From NCBI GenBank assembly GCA_945868745.1, contig CAMBMK010000003.1:1-64000 (forward strand): 64,000 nucleotides of DNA, in the 5' to 3' direction. Source of the stretch: an uncultured Bacteroidales bacterium. Lineage in GTDB: Bacteria; Bacteroidota; Bacteroidia; Bacteroidales; UBA932. A program made the translations under genes and the position numbers. The notes under the pieces are model-generated. The model was given only the letters and a program-made list of their open reading frames with translations. It made no database searches and was not told where the DNA came from. Shown here one piece after another: positions 27,785 through 35,636 of this stretch. Positions within the stretch are counted from its first letter, which is position 1; each line of letters begins with the position of its first letter.

Positions 27785-28075
27785 CAACCCCCAGTCGCTT
27801 ACAGCGCAACGGCCACAGCGAGGAGAGCCCTTGGGCCGAGCTCCCCGCAGCTGTGGCCGTAGCAGCCGCAGGTCATATTCCGGCTGCGGTGCCAGTACGC
27901 ATCTTATCGTCAATACCACCTCCCGTGAAATTCACCTGGCACGGGCAGACCCTCCACAGGTACCTGTGGGGCACTATCCCGTTCCCGGTGGAGACAAATT
28001 GCCCTCACCGGGAACGCCAACCCCCATTCTGCACCATTGTAGGGCATATCCCCGTGCCAGGTGAATTTCACGAGG
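27785..28075. repeat. Structured dispersed repeat, module A, copy 2
   Basis: The counterpart of 16658-16949. Its first stem is a perfect 10-bp pair (27810-27819 with 27850-27859), the second is GCAGCCG/CGGCTGC, and the outer arms of the branched part (27925-27945 and 28051-28071) are a perfect 21-bp inverted repeat. Inside are CCACAGGTACCTGTGG, the 10-bp GTTCCCGGTG/CACCGGGAAC hairpin and CTGCA/TGTAG. In the first stem's tip the A-T pair of copy 1 (16699/16708) is G-C here (27827/27836), a compensatory change. It follows ispF directly on the same strand as copy 1 follows galE. Confidence 0.85.
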
Positions 28076-28081
28076 ATAAGT

Positions 28082-28131
28082 GCGGCGCGTGACCGCGCCC
28101 AGTCTGATGTGGGATACCTTCTACCAATAAT
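28082..28131. repeat. Module B of the structured repeat, copy 2
   Basis: Nearly identical to 16574-16622, with the perfect hairpin GGCGCG-TGAC-CGCGCC and CCCAGTCTGATGTGGGATACC. It starts 6 bases after module A. The remaining 28132-28213 shows no gene. Confidence 0.75.
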
Positions 28132-28213
28132 CTCACGGATATTCAGGTGCAGAGCCTGGGGCAGCGGCCAGGCCTTGTACAGGGAATGGCAGGAGCATTG
28201 CCCGGCAGAAGCC

Positions 28214-28660
28214 TTACAGATTGAGCATCGCCTTGCAAGCGGAGAGGATGTCACGGTAGGTGGCTTCGAAATCGCCTGTGTACCAAGGGTCTGCGACATC
28301 ACGGCTGCTTCCGGCAAATGACATCATCAGGCAGATTTTGTCCTGCGGATCGTCCGGGATGATACGCTTTATGAGCCGCAGGTTGGATGCATCCATACAG
28401 ATTATCCTGTCAAAGGCATCGTAGTCCGACGGACGGACCTGCCGCGCACATTTCCCGCGGTCAAAGGCGATTCCATGCCTTGTCAGACAGCTTTTTGCCG
28501 GAGGGTAAATGGGGTTACCCAGCTCTTCGGCCGACACTGCCGCGCTTTCGGCATAATACTCTCCCCCGAGCCCCCTTTCCCTGACAAGGGATTTGAAAAT
28601 GAATTCCGCCATCGGCGAACGGCAGATGTTGCCGTGGCATACGAACAATATCTTTTCCAT
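28214..28660 (-). CDS. Low-molecular-weight protein tyrosine phosphatase
   Basis: The 148-residue cytosolic enzyme has the signature CHGNICRSP at Cys8-Arg14 (the phosphate-binding loop with the nucleophilic Cys) and the general-acid Asp in DPWYTGDF near residue 120. It removes phosphate from tyrosine or low-molecular substrates. It often pairs with exopolysaccharide kinases, but none is nearby. It sits 161 bases downstream of efp, beyond the efp terminator, so it probably has its own promoter, which I could not place. Confidence 0.94.
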   Translation of the reverse strand: MEKILFVCHGNICRSPMAEFIFKSLVRERGLGGEYYAESAAVSAEELGNPIYPPAKSCLTRHGIAFDRGKCARQVRPSDYDAFDRIICMDASNLRLIKRIIPDDPQDKICLMMSFAGSSRDVADPWYTGDFEATYRDILSACKAMLNL

Positions 28661-28768
28661 ATCTGAATTTCAATTAATAAGCAGTTCCGGATTGTTTCCC
28701 GGTGTTATATATTACAAGCAGCTTCCGGGACAGCCTCAATTGCGGCAAATCGTGAGCGGTAAGAGCCG

Positions 28769-28800
28769 AAAAAAGGACCGGTTTGCACCGGTCCCTGTTC
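28769..28800 (-). terminator. Rho-independent terminator of efp
   Basis: On the minus strand GGACCGGT-GCAA-ACCGGTCC is followed by six T residues, 25 bases after the efp stop. Confidence 0.85.
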
Positions 28801-28821
28801 AGCATTAATATGGGAAAAACC

Positions 28822-29388
28822 CTAAACGCGCTGGCCGTATGAGCGGTCCGAAGTGTTGATGGAAATCTTCTCGCCCTGGTTGATGAAGAGCGGAACCATC
28901 ACCTTTGCGCCGGTCTCGAGGGTAACCTCCTTGAGGGCACTTGTAGAAGCGGTGTTGCCTTTGACAGCAGGCTCTGCATAGGTCACCTCAAGCTCCACAT
29001 AGGTAGGAAGCTCGCAGGTAAGGCACCTCTCCTCAGGCTCGGTGACGAACATCATCTCCACATGCTGTCCCTCTTTCATAAGGTCTGAATTATCAACGAC
29101 ATCCTTTGGAAGATGGATCTGCTCGAAGGTCTCCTCGTGCATGAAGTTGAATCCCTCGTCGTCAGCATAGAGGAACTGGTAAGGACGCCTCTCGACATTG
29201 ATGGTCTCGATCTTTGCACCGGCGGTGAAAGTATTCTCAAGGATACGTCCGTTCTCAAGGTTGCGGAGCTTGGTCTTTACGAAAGCGGGACCCTTTCCCG
29301 GCTTTACATGCTGGAACCATACGATGCTGCAAGGTTTGCCGTTGTAATTGAGATAAAGTCCGTTTTTGAAATCAGCTGTTGTTGCCAT
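28822..29388 (-). CDS. efp: Elongation factor P
   Basis: The 188-residue protein relieves ribosome stalling at polyproline stretches. It has the three EF-P beta-barrel domains; the tip loop reads VKPGKGPAF, with the Lys that may be modified at about residue 33, and the C-terminal domain ends in NTSDRSYGQRV. ATG 29388 matches the family start (MATTADFKNG); the open frame reaches 14 codons further. No EpmA-like modifier is in the window. Confidence 0.96.
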   Translation of the reverse strand: MATTADFKNGLYLNYNGKPCSIVWFQHVKPGKGPAFVKTKLRNLENGRILENTFTAGAKIETINVERRPYQFLYADDEGFNFMHEETFEQIHLPKDVVDNSDLMKEGQHVEMMFVTEPEERCLTCELPTYVELEVTYAEPAVKGNTASTSALKEVTLETGAKVMVPLFINQGEKISINTSDRSYGQRV

Positions 29389-29427
29389 ATAACTAAATGA
29401 TTTATGATTTGTCAAGCAAATAGACTG

Positions 29428-29459
29428 CAAAATTACAGTTTTGTCCGGTAAGATGCAAA
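29428..29459 (-). promoter_or_regulatory. Promoter of efp
   Basis: On the minus strand TTTG (29456-29459), a 20-base spacer and TAATTTTG (29428-29435), a very good consensus match. The leader is about 35 bases. Confidence 0.7.
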
Positions 29460-29466
29460 GGAATCT

Positions 29467-30339
29467 TCAAAATTCCAGAATTTTCCGGGCCACTGCGTCC
29501 AGCAGCCATTTCGGAGTGCTCGTAGCGCCGCACACCCCCACGCTCTGACCGTCGGAGAACCACCCGGCGAGGACCTCGTCAGCAGATGTAACGCAATGTG
29601 TGCGCGGATTTTCCCTGAGGCACAGGTCGGAAAGCACCTTCCCGTTGGAGGACGACCTGCCTGTCACGAACACAATCACATCGTGGCTCCGGGCAAAGTC
29701 GGCAAGACGCTCGTGACGCGAGGCGACCTGACGGCAAATGGTGTCATGGCATACCACCGAAGCAACCCTTGAGCGGAGCAGGGCGCAGATCCCGTCATAC
29801 TCCTGAGGACTCTTGGTGGTCTGCGAAAATACCTCCACGGGTGCATCCGTGCGGATCCTTCCGTCAGCGATTGCCTCCTCGAGCATCTCCCTGTCCTGCA
29901 CGACCACAGCATCCCCTCCCACCTGGCCGATGAGACCGAGCACCTCCGCGTGGCCCACTTTCCCGAAAATCACCAGAGTACCGCCAGCAGCCTTCAGGGC
30001 CGGATATGCGTCACGGATCCTCTTCTGGAGCTGGAGCACAACCGGGCAGGTGCAGTCGGTAAGGCGGATGCCGTACCTTCGGGCCTCCCCGTATGTGGAC
30101 GGAGGCTCACCGTGGGCACGGATCAGCACGTCGGCGCCGGGATGGTCCTTCAATGAATCTATGTCTATGGCAACCAGTCCCTTGCCTTCGAGCCTGCGGA
30201 GCTCCTCCTCGTTGTGGACAATGGCCCCGAGCGAATACAGGGGCCCCTTTCCGCTGTCCAGGAAAGACTCCGCCCTGGAAATGGCACGGATGACTCCGCC
30301 GCAGAAGCCGGAACCGGGATCGACCTCTACCGTCAGCAT
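29467..30339 (-). CDS. ispH: 4-hydroxy-3-methylbut-2-enyl diphosphate reductase
   Basis: The 290-residue iron-sulfur enzyme carries out the last MEP-pathway step, giving IPP and DMAPP. Cluster Cys are at 13 (SGFCGGV), 98 (DCTCPV) and in DTICRQV; substrate His residues are in GAIVHNEE and IRAHGEPP, and the VTGRSSSNG and GATSTPKW segments are typical. Unlike most members it has an additional Cys at 96, next to the cluster ligand. It overlaps the end of cmk by 7 bases. Confidence 0.94.
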   Translation of the reverse strand: MLTVEVDPGSGFCGGVIRAISRAESFLDSGKGPLYSLGAIVHNEEELRRLEGKGLVAIDIDSLKDHPGADVLIRAHGEPPSTYGEARRYGIRLTDCTCPVVLQLQKRIRDAYPALKAAGGTLVIFGKVGHAEVLGLIGQVGGDAVVVQDREMLEEAIADGRIRTDAPVEVFSQTTKSPQEYDGICALLRSRVASVVCHDTICRQVASRHERLADFARSHDVIVFVTGRSSSNGKVLSDLCLRENPRTHCVTSADEVLAGWFSDGQSVGVCGATSTPKWLLDAVARKILEF

Positions 30340-31031
30340 AGTATGCCGAATTTACCCTGGACAAGACCCCTGAACCAAACCGTCTCCTCGTGAAGGGTCA
30401 TATCGGAATTGTCCAACACATATGCATCCGGAGCCTGCCGGAGCGGGTTGGTCTCACGGTGGGAATCGATGTAGTCGCGTTCGCGCAGATTTTTCAGCAC
30501 ATCCTCCATCGTAGGGTTTTCCCCCTTTGCGACCATCTCGTCGTAGCGCCTTCCGGCACGCACATTTTCGTCGGCCACCATAAAGATTTTGAGCTGGGCA
30601 TCAGGGAAAACGGCTGTGCCGATATCGCGCCCGTCCATTATCACGCGTCCGCGGCGTCCGTACTCGTGCAGCCTGCCGTCCACCCATTCGCGGACACGGG
30701 CAAGCACGGCAATAGGGCTCACCGAAGAAGAAACCTTCAGCGAGCGGATCTCCTTTTCAATGCACCGTTCACCCATATACAGGCCATCGGCGCGGAAATG
30801 CAGGTCTAGGTCGCCGAGCATCGGATAGAGGCGCTCCGTATCGATGCGGTCAGTCCCCTCTATGAGCCCCTGCTCCTGCGCAAACAGGGTCACACCCCTG
30901 TACAATGCCCCGGAATCGAGATACAGGAAACCGAACTCCTTGGCAACAAGTTTGGCGAAGGTGCTTTTTCCTGTCGCGGAGAAACCATCCACGGCAATGA
31001 TGATGTCTGGAAGATTAAGATGTGTTATCAT
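30333..31031 (-). CDS. cmk: Cytidylate kinase
   Basis: The 232-residue P-loop kinase phosphorylates CMP and dCMP. The Walker A is VDGFSATGKSTFAK (about residue 15), YLDSGALYRG is the CMP-binding segment and MDGRDIGTAVFPDAQLKIF follows. ATG 31031 gives the expected short N-terminus; the open frame runs 61 codons further into the promoter area. It is co-transcribed with ispH, an arrangement known from other bacteria. Confidence 0.95.
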   Translation of the reverse strand: MITHLNLPDIIIAVDGFSATGKSTFAKLVAKEFGFLYLDSGALYRGVTLFAQEQGLIEGTDRIDTERLYPMLGDLDLHFRADGLYMGERCIEKEIRSLKVSSSVSPIAVLARVREWVDGRLHEYGRRGRVIMDGRDIGTAVFPDAQLKIFMVADENVRAGRRYDEMVAKGENPTMEDVLKNLRERDYIDSHRETNPLRQAPDAYVLDNSDMTLHEETVWFRGLVQGKFGILC

Positions 31032-31055
31032 AAAGGCAAAAATAATAATATTTGC

Positions 31056-31063
31056 TAAATTTG
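31056..31063 (+). promoter_or_regulatory. -7 promoter element of the response regulator gene
   Basis: TAAATTTG, 43 bases before the start codon; no matching -33. On the other strand TATTTTTG (31037-31044) lies so close to the cmk start that a transcript from it would be nearly leaderless. Confidence 0.4.
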
Positions 31064-31105
31064 CCATAGTCGGGAGTTGAAACCGGCATTGAAATTTTTG
31101 ATAGT

Positions 31106-32251
31106 ATGAAAATTCTTGTTGTTGACGACGAAAAGTCGATACGTTACTCCATGAAGGAGATCCTTCAGGATGAGGGTTATGAGGTTGAATTGGCAGAAGA
31201 CGGGCCTTCCGCACTCGAATTGGCCGGAAAGGAGCGCTACGATGTCATTTTCTGCGACATAAAGATGCCCGGAATGGAGGGTACAGAGGTGCTCGACAGG
31301 CTTGTGGCAGACGGGGTGGACTCCCCTGTCATCATGATTTCCGGCCACGGGGACATAGGCACCGCCGTTGACTGCATCAAGAAGGGGGCTTTTGATTTCA
31401 TCCAGAAACCGCTGGACCTCAACAGGATACTGATCACCATAAAAAACGCCACCGACAAGAACAACCTTGTCAAGGCCAACAGGATGCTCAAGAAAAAGGT
31501 TTACGGGCAGCAGATGATCGGCCAGTCGCAGGCGCTCCAGCACGTGCGCGACATCATTGCAAAGGTGGCTCCGACCGATGCGCGTGTGCTCATCACGGGC
31601 GCGAACGGCAGCGGAAAGGAGCTGGTGGCAAGGAGCATTTTCCAGCAGAGCGACCGCAGCGCAATGCCTTACATTGAGGTGAACTGCGCGGCAATACCTT
31701 CAGAACTCATTGAAAGTGAGCTGTTCGGCCACGAGAAAGGCTCATTCACCTCTGCCGTCAAGCAGCACAAGGGAAAGTTTGAGCAGGCCGACGGAGGTAC
31801 TCTTTTCCTTGACGAAATCGGAGATATGAGCCTTGCCGCCCAGGCGAAGGTACTGAGGGTTCTCCAGGAGAAGAAGCTTTCGCGCGTGGGCAGCGACAAG
31901 GATATCGAGGTGGACGTACGCGTGATTGCGGCGACCAACAAGGACCTCAAGGCAGAGATTGAGAAGGGCAATTTCCGCGAGGACCTCTACCACAGGCTGA
32001 GCGTGATTGTGATCAAGGTGCCGTCGCTCGATGAGAGGAAGGAGGACATCCCGCTTCTTGTAGAGTATTTCGCAGGGCAGATATGCGCAGCAAGCGGCAA
32101 ACCGGTAAGGGCCTTCGACCCGGAGGCAATAGCAGCACTCCAGAAGCACAGCTGGCCGGGCAACATCCGCGAGCTGCACAATGTGGTGGAGAGGCTCCTG
32201 ATCCTGGGAGGCAATCCGGTCTCCGCCAGGGATGTGGAGGATTATGTGTAG
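31106..32251 (+). CDS. NtrC-like response regulator lacking a DNA-binding domain
   Basis: The 381-residue protein has a receiver domain (residues 1-120; acidic Asp7-Asp8, phospho-acceptor Asp51 in FCDIKMPG, Lys in FIQKPLD) and a sigma-54-interaction AAA+ domain (about 140-370; Walker A GANGSGKE, Walker B GGTLFLDEIGDM). The sigma-54 contact motif GAFTGA is GSFTSA, and the protein ends at DVEDYV directly after WPGNIRELHNVVERL, with no Fis-type HTH. It may act from solution or have lost sigma-54 activation. No histidine kinase is adjacent. The small winged-helix gene 32 bases downstream might supply DNA binding (speculative). Confidence 0.92.
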   Translation: MKILVVDDEKSIRYSMKEILQDEGYEVELAEDGPSALELAGKERYDVIFCDIKMPGMEGTEVLDRLVADGVDSPVIMISGHGDIGTAVDCIKKGAFDFIQKPLDLNRILITIKNATDKNNLVKANRMLKKKVYGQQMIGQSQALQHVRDIIAKVAPTDARVLITGANGSGKELVARSIFQQSDRSAMPYIEVNCAAIPSELIESELFGHEKGSFTSAVKQHKGKFEQADGGTLFLDEIGDMSLAAQAKVLRVLQEKKLSRVGSDKDIEVDVRVIAATNKDLKAEIEKGNFREDLYHRLSVIVIKVPSLDERKEDIPLLVEYFAGQICAASGKPVRAFDPEAIAALQKHSWPGNIRELHNVVERLLILGGNPVSARDVEDYV

Positions 32252-32283
32252 AAATCTTCAATAATAACCGATAATATCAGAAT

Positions 32284-32463
32284 ATGGAAACAACAGAAAA
32301 AGTGCTTGAGACAATGCGCAGCGCAGGAAAGCCTGTGTCTGCAGGCGAAGTGGCAACCCTTTCGGGACTTGACCGCAAAGAGGTGGACAAGGCATTTGCG
32401 CAGCTTAAAAAGGACGGGGCAATCGTCTCTCCTGTACGCTGCAAATGGCAGCCTGCCCAGTAG
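32284..32463 (+). CDS. 59-residue winged-helix transcriptional regulator-like protein
   Basis: The short frame runs from ATG 32284 to TAG 32461-32463. The product (METTEKVLETMRSAGKPVSA, then GEVATLSGLDRKEVDKAF and AQLKKDGAIVSP) has the helix-turn-helix and wing pattern of small MarR-like or DprA-winged-helix proteins known from Bacteroides genomes, and ends RCKWQPAQ. It follows the response regulator by 32 bases. The family match is from memory of similar sequences; DNA binding is inference. Confidence 0.75.
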   Translation: METTEKVLETMRSAGKPVSAGEVATLSGLDRKEVDKAFAQLKKDGAIVSPVRCKWQPAQ

Positions 32464-32577
32464 GCGGCACATCCGGGCGGTACAGCCCGGTCATTATGAA
32501 CATTGATTCTCCGGGACGGAAGGCAGGAATTAAGGATTCCGAAGCTCCATGCCCGGAGATTTAATAAATTCTTGGAT

Positions 32578-33162
32578 ATGAATATGGAAAGACCTGATCC
32601 GGATATAAGAAAACGGCCTGATCTGACGATAAGAAATGCGCGTGAGGATGATGCGGCCGTGATTGCACGCTGCGTGATGGCAGCGCTCGGAAAGGAGGAC
32701 ACTGAAAGCCCGTCGGAATTCCTGGTGGACATATGCAGGGAAAGAGGTACGCTTTACAGCTGGGAGAATACGATTGTATGCGACGCAGACGGGGTGGCGG
32801 CAGCCGTGATGGTCTCCTATGACGGCAATCTCTACACACAGATGAGGGAGAAGACCTTCAATATGGTAAAATCCGCGGGAGGACCTGACCTGTTTGCCAA
32901 TCCGCTCGAGACAGGGCCCGGGGAATATTACCTCGATTCCCTTGCGGCACTCCCGCAGTACCGCGGGCTCGGCCTTGGCAAAATACTGATGGAAAATGCA
33001 ATAGACAGGGCGCAAAATGCAGGATATGACAATATAACACTTGTCGCGGACCCGCTTCACCCGCGCCTCATATCCTACTATGAGTCAATAGGTTTCCGTA
33101 CCTTCGGAGCCCCGGAGGTCTTTTTCGGCACGGAGTTCATCAGGATGCGCCTGCACGGTTGA
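32578..33162 (+). CDS. GNAT family N-acetyltransferase
   Basis: The 194-residue protein has the acetyl-CoA-binding motif LPQYRGLGLGKILMENAI (about residues 122-139; the R/QxxGxG/A loop) and a C-terminal NITLVADPLHPRLISYYESIGF segment typical of the fold. The acceptor is unknown. The frame extends to 32503; I use ATG 32578, with ATG 32584 equally possible. No strong ribosome site is visible. Confidence 0.85.
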   Translation: MNMERPDPDIRKRPDLTIRNAREDDAAVIARCVMAALGKEDTESPSEFLVDICRERGTLYSWENTIVCDADGVAAAVMVSYDGNLYTQMREKTFNMVKSAGGPDLFANPLETGPGEYYLDSLAALPQYRGLGLGKILMENAIDRAQNAGYDNITLVADPLHPRLISYYESIGFRTFGAPEVFFGTEFIRMRLHG

Positions 33163-33184
33163 GAGACTTCCCGGGTGAAGCCTC

Positions 33185-34072
33185 CTATCGCGATCCGATC
33201 CAGATGAGAAGCATTCCCACAAGGATGAAGGCGAGGTCGAGGGCCTTGGCCTTGAGATTGCGTTCCCTGAAGATGAGGGCACCGCACAGGAATGACACGA
33301 TGACCGAGCTCCTTCTGACCAGCGAGACCACCGAAATCATCGAGTCGGGCTGCCTGAGGGCGGAGAGGTAGGCAAAGTCGGCGGCGGAGATGAACACAGA
33401 GATCAGCGGTATGGCCCACGACCAGTGGAACGGGGTGGATTTGCGGCGGTTGGGCAGCCACAGAAGCAGCATCATAAGGCCCATCAGCAGCATCTGGTAG
33501 AAGTTGTACCATCCCTGGACAAAGGTGGCGTCGAGCATCCGCATTATGTATTTGTCATAGAGTCCGCTGCAGGCTCCTGTCAGTGCAGCTGCCGCTATAA
33601 GCCAGACCCATTTGTTGCGGGCGAAATCAATGTTTTCCTTTTTGCCCGAACGGCTCAACAGCAGCAGCGAGGCCATTGCGAGGACCACTCCTCCCCACTG
33701 CCATCCGTTCAGCCTTTCCCCGAACAGGAGCATTGCGCCGAGCAGCACAAGAACCGGTCTCGTAGCATTGATGGGGCCGACTATCGTGATGGGGAGATGT
33801 TTCAGGCCGAAATAGCCGAACAGCCAGGATGTCAGCACTATGCAGGATTTTGCAAAGGTCAGCAGATGGGCCTGAAGCAGGCCTGTCTCCCCTGACGGGG
33901 CTCCTCCCTGCCCGGCTAAGGATGAAATGATGAACGGGGAGAAAATCAGCGTTGAAAACACTGTGTTGAGAAACAGTACGGGGATAACGGCATTGTCCTT
34001 CAATGATGTCTTTTTGGCGGTGTCATACAGTCCCAGCAGCGCCGCGGACAGAAATGCAAGTGCAAGCCACAT
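33185..34072 (-). CDS. DMT/EamA family transporter
   Basis: The 295-residue inner-membrane protein has about ten helices in two related halves, each with the EamA pattern (PITIVGPINATRPVLVLLGAMLLFGERLNGWQWGGVVLAMASL near the end of the first half). EamA proteins export amino acids or metabolites; the substrate is unknown here. ATG 34072 starts with the first helix; the frame continues 31 codons upstream across the divergent promoter palindrome. It is divergent from the polymerase gene. Confidence 0.88.
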   Translation of the reverse strand: MWLALAFLSAALLGLYDTAKKTSLKDNAVIPVLFLNTVFSTLIFSPFIISSLAGQGGAPSGETGLLQAHLLTFAKSCIVLTSWLFGYFGLKHLPITIVGPINATRPVLVLLGAMLLFGERLNGWQWGGVVLAMASLLLLSRSGKKENIDFARNKWVWLIAAAALTGACSGLYDKYIMRMLDATFVQGWYNFYQMLLMGLMMLLLWLPNRRKSTPFHWSWAIPLISVFISAADFAYLSALRQPDSMISVVSLVRRSSVIVSFLCGALIFRERNLKAKALDLAFILVGMLLIWIGSR

Positions 34073-34097
34073 TGTTGTATATTCTCTTTTGGGGTGA

Positions 34098-34127
34098 CAA
34101 ATGTACGCAAAAAATGGCGTACATTTG
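34098..34127. promoter_or_regulatory. Palindrome holding both divergent -7 elements
   Basis: CAAATGTACGC (34098-34108) and GCGTACATTTG (34117-34127) are perfect 11-bp inverted arms around 8 bases. The right arm contains TACATTTG for the polymerase, the left arm the same element for the transporter on the other strand. A dimeric repressor on this site could block both promoters. Confidence 0.65.
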
Positions 34128-34146
34128 CCCCGGGAGAGCATTTGTT

Positions 34147-35598
34147 TTGAAAAGCGGAAGGACATACATAGCCATTGACCTGAAGTCTTTCTATGCTTCG
34201 GTGGAGTGCGTCGCCAGGGGACTTGATCCGCTGACGGCCAATCTTGTCGTGGCCGACCTTTCGAGGACCGAAAAGACCATATGCCTTGCCGTTTCGCCGT
34301 CGCTCAAGTCGTACGGGATTTCCGGGAGGGCGCGGCTTTTCGAGGTGGTAAGCAGGGTGCGCGAAATCAACGGCCAGCGGCGCTGGAGGAATCGCGGCGA
34401 GCTGCGCGGCGGGGTCTATGACAACAATGAGATACAGCGCAATCCGTCCCTTGCCCTTGACTATATCGTGGCCCCTCCGAGGATGAACGAGTATATGAAG
34501 GTGAGTTCTCAGGTCTATGCGACCTATCTGAAGTTCATTTCCGCAGACGACATCCATGTGTATTCCATCGATGAGGTGTTTATGGATGTCACTGATTATC
34601 TGAAGAGTTACGGATGCTCTGCCCACGAGCTTGCGATGAGGATGATCAGGGAGGTGCTGCGCAATACGGGCATCACGGCGACGGCCGGAATCGGCACCAA
34701 CATGTACCTTGCGAAGATTGCGATGGACATTGAGGCGAAACATTCTCCGGCAGACAGTGACGGGGTGAGGATTGCCGAGCTGGACGAGATGAGCTACCGG
34801 CGCAAGTATTGGGAACATACGCCGCTTACGGATTTCTGGAGGATAGGGCGGGGCATTGCGGCAAAGCTCGAGGCAAACGGAATGAGGACTCTTGGCGATG
34901 TGGCGAGGAGGTCGCTTGCCGGAGAGGAAAGCCTCTACAGGCTCTTCGGGGTGAATGCGGAGCTGCTGATTGACCACGCCTGGGGATGGGAGCCCTGCAC
35001 CATAAGGGACATCAAGGCGTACAGGCCTTCGAGCAGGAGCCTGTCGGTGGGGCAGGTGCTTTCGGAGGCATATCCGTACGGAAAGGCAAGGGTGGTAATT
35101 ATGGAGATGGCGGACAGCCTTTCGCTGGACCTCGTTGAAAAGGGGATGGTGTGCGACCAGATGGTCATCAATATCGGCTACGACGGCGCTTCAATGGACG
35201 GATACACAGGCGATTGCGAAAGCGACCACTATGGGAGGAAGGTCCCGAAGGCGGCCCACGGGTCGCTCAACCTGACGCGTTTCTCCTCATCTTCTTCCGA
35301 GATTGTTGATGCCGTTGCCTGCATTTTTGACCGCATCGTGGACAGGAGCCTGCTGATCAGGAGGATGTCGGTTGTGGCCAATCATACGGTGCCGGAAGGT
35401 TCTCCGGAGGCCATGCAGCTGACGCTCTTTGATACGGACGGCCACAGGGAGGAGGAGGACCGCGAGCGCAGGAGGCAGGAGGCGATTATTGCAATCAAGA
35501 AAAAATACGGCAAGAATGCCATCCTGAAGGGGCTCAATTTCGAGGATGGGGCTACGCAGAGGGAGCGCAATGAGCAGGTAGGAGGGCATAAGGCATAG
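34147..35598 (+). CDS. Y-family DNA polymerase (UmuC/UvrX-like)
   Basis: The protein of about 483 residues is a translesion polymerase. The palm has IDLKSFYASVEC with the first catalytic Asp and YSIDEVFMDVT with the SIDE motif; a little-finger domain follows, and MQLTLFDTD near the end is a beta-clamp binding motif. I start at TTG 34147 because it places the catalytic Asp near residue 9 as in the family and lies after the -7 element at 34120; ATG 34114 would precede that element. A YolD-like gene follows 38 bases later, a pairing known from UvrX-type polymerases. Confidence 0.9.
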   Translation: MKSGRTYIAIDLKSFYASVECVARGLDPLTANLVVADLSRTEKTICLAVSPSLKSYGISGRARLFEVVSRVREINGQRRWRNRGELRGGVYDNNEIQRNPSLALDYIVAPPRMNEYMKVSSQVYATYLKFISADDIHVYSIDEVFMDVTDYLKSYGCSAHELAMRMIREVLRNTGITATAGIGTNMYLAKIAMDIEAKHSPADSDGVRIAELDEMSYRRKYWEHTPLTDFWRIGRGIAAKLEANGMRTLGDVARRSLAGEESLYRLFGVNAELLIDHAWGWEPCTIRDIKAYRPSSRSLSVGQVLSEAYPYGKARVVIMEMADSLSLDLVEKGMVCDQMVINIGYDGASMDGYTGDCESDHYGRKVPKAAHGSLNLTRFSSSSSEIVDAVACIFDRIVDRSLLIRRMSVVANHTVPEGSPEAMQLTLFDTDGHREEEDRERRRQEAIIAIKKKYGKNAILKGLNFEDGATQRERNEQVGGHKA

Positions 35599-35636
35599 GA
35601 ATCCGGGAGATTCCGGGATAATCAATCCGCTGGACA

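Noticed and set aside
27618-28064. 148-residue plus-strand frame from ispF into the repeat
   Set aside because: It is out of frame with ispF and consists of repeat DNA; no known domain.
28132-28213. Possible tRNA near the second repeat
   Set aside because: No cloverleaf with conserved T-loop bases could be formed; searches by eye across other gaps also gave none.
34000-34977. 325-residue minus-strand frame over the polymerase gene
   Set aside because: Antisense to the Y-family polymerase, which has intact motifs.
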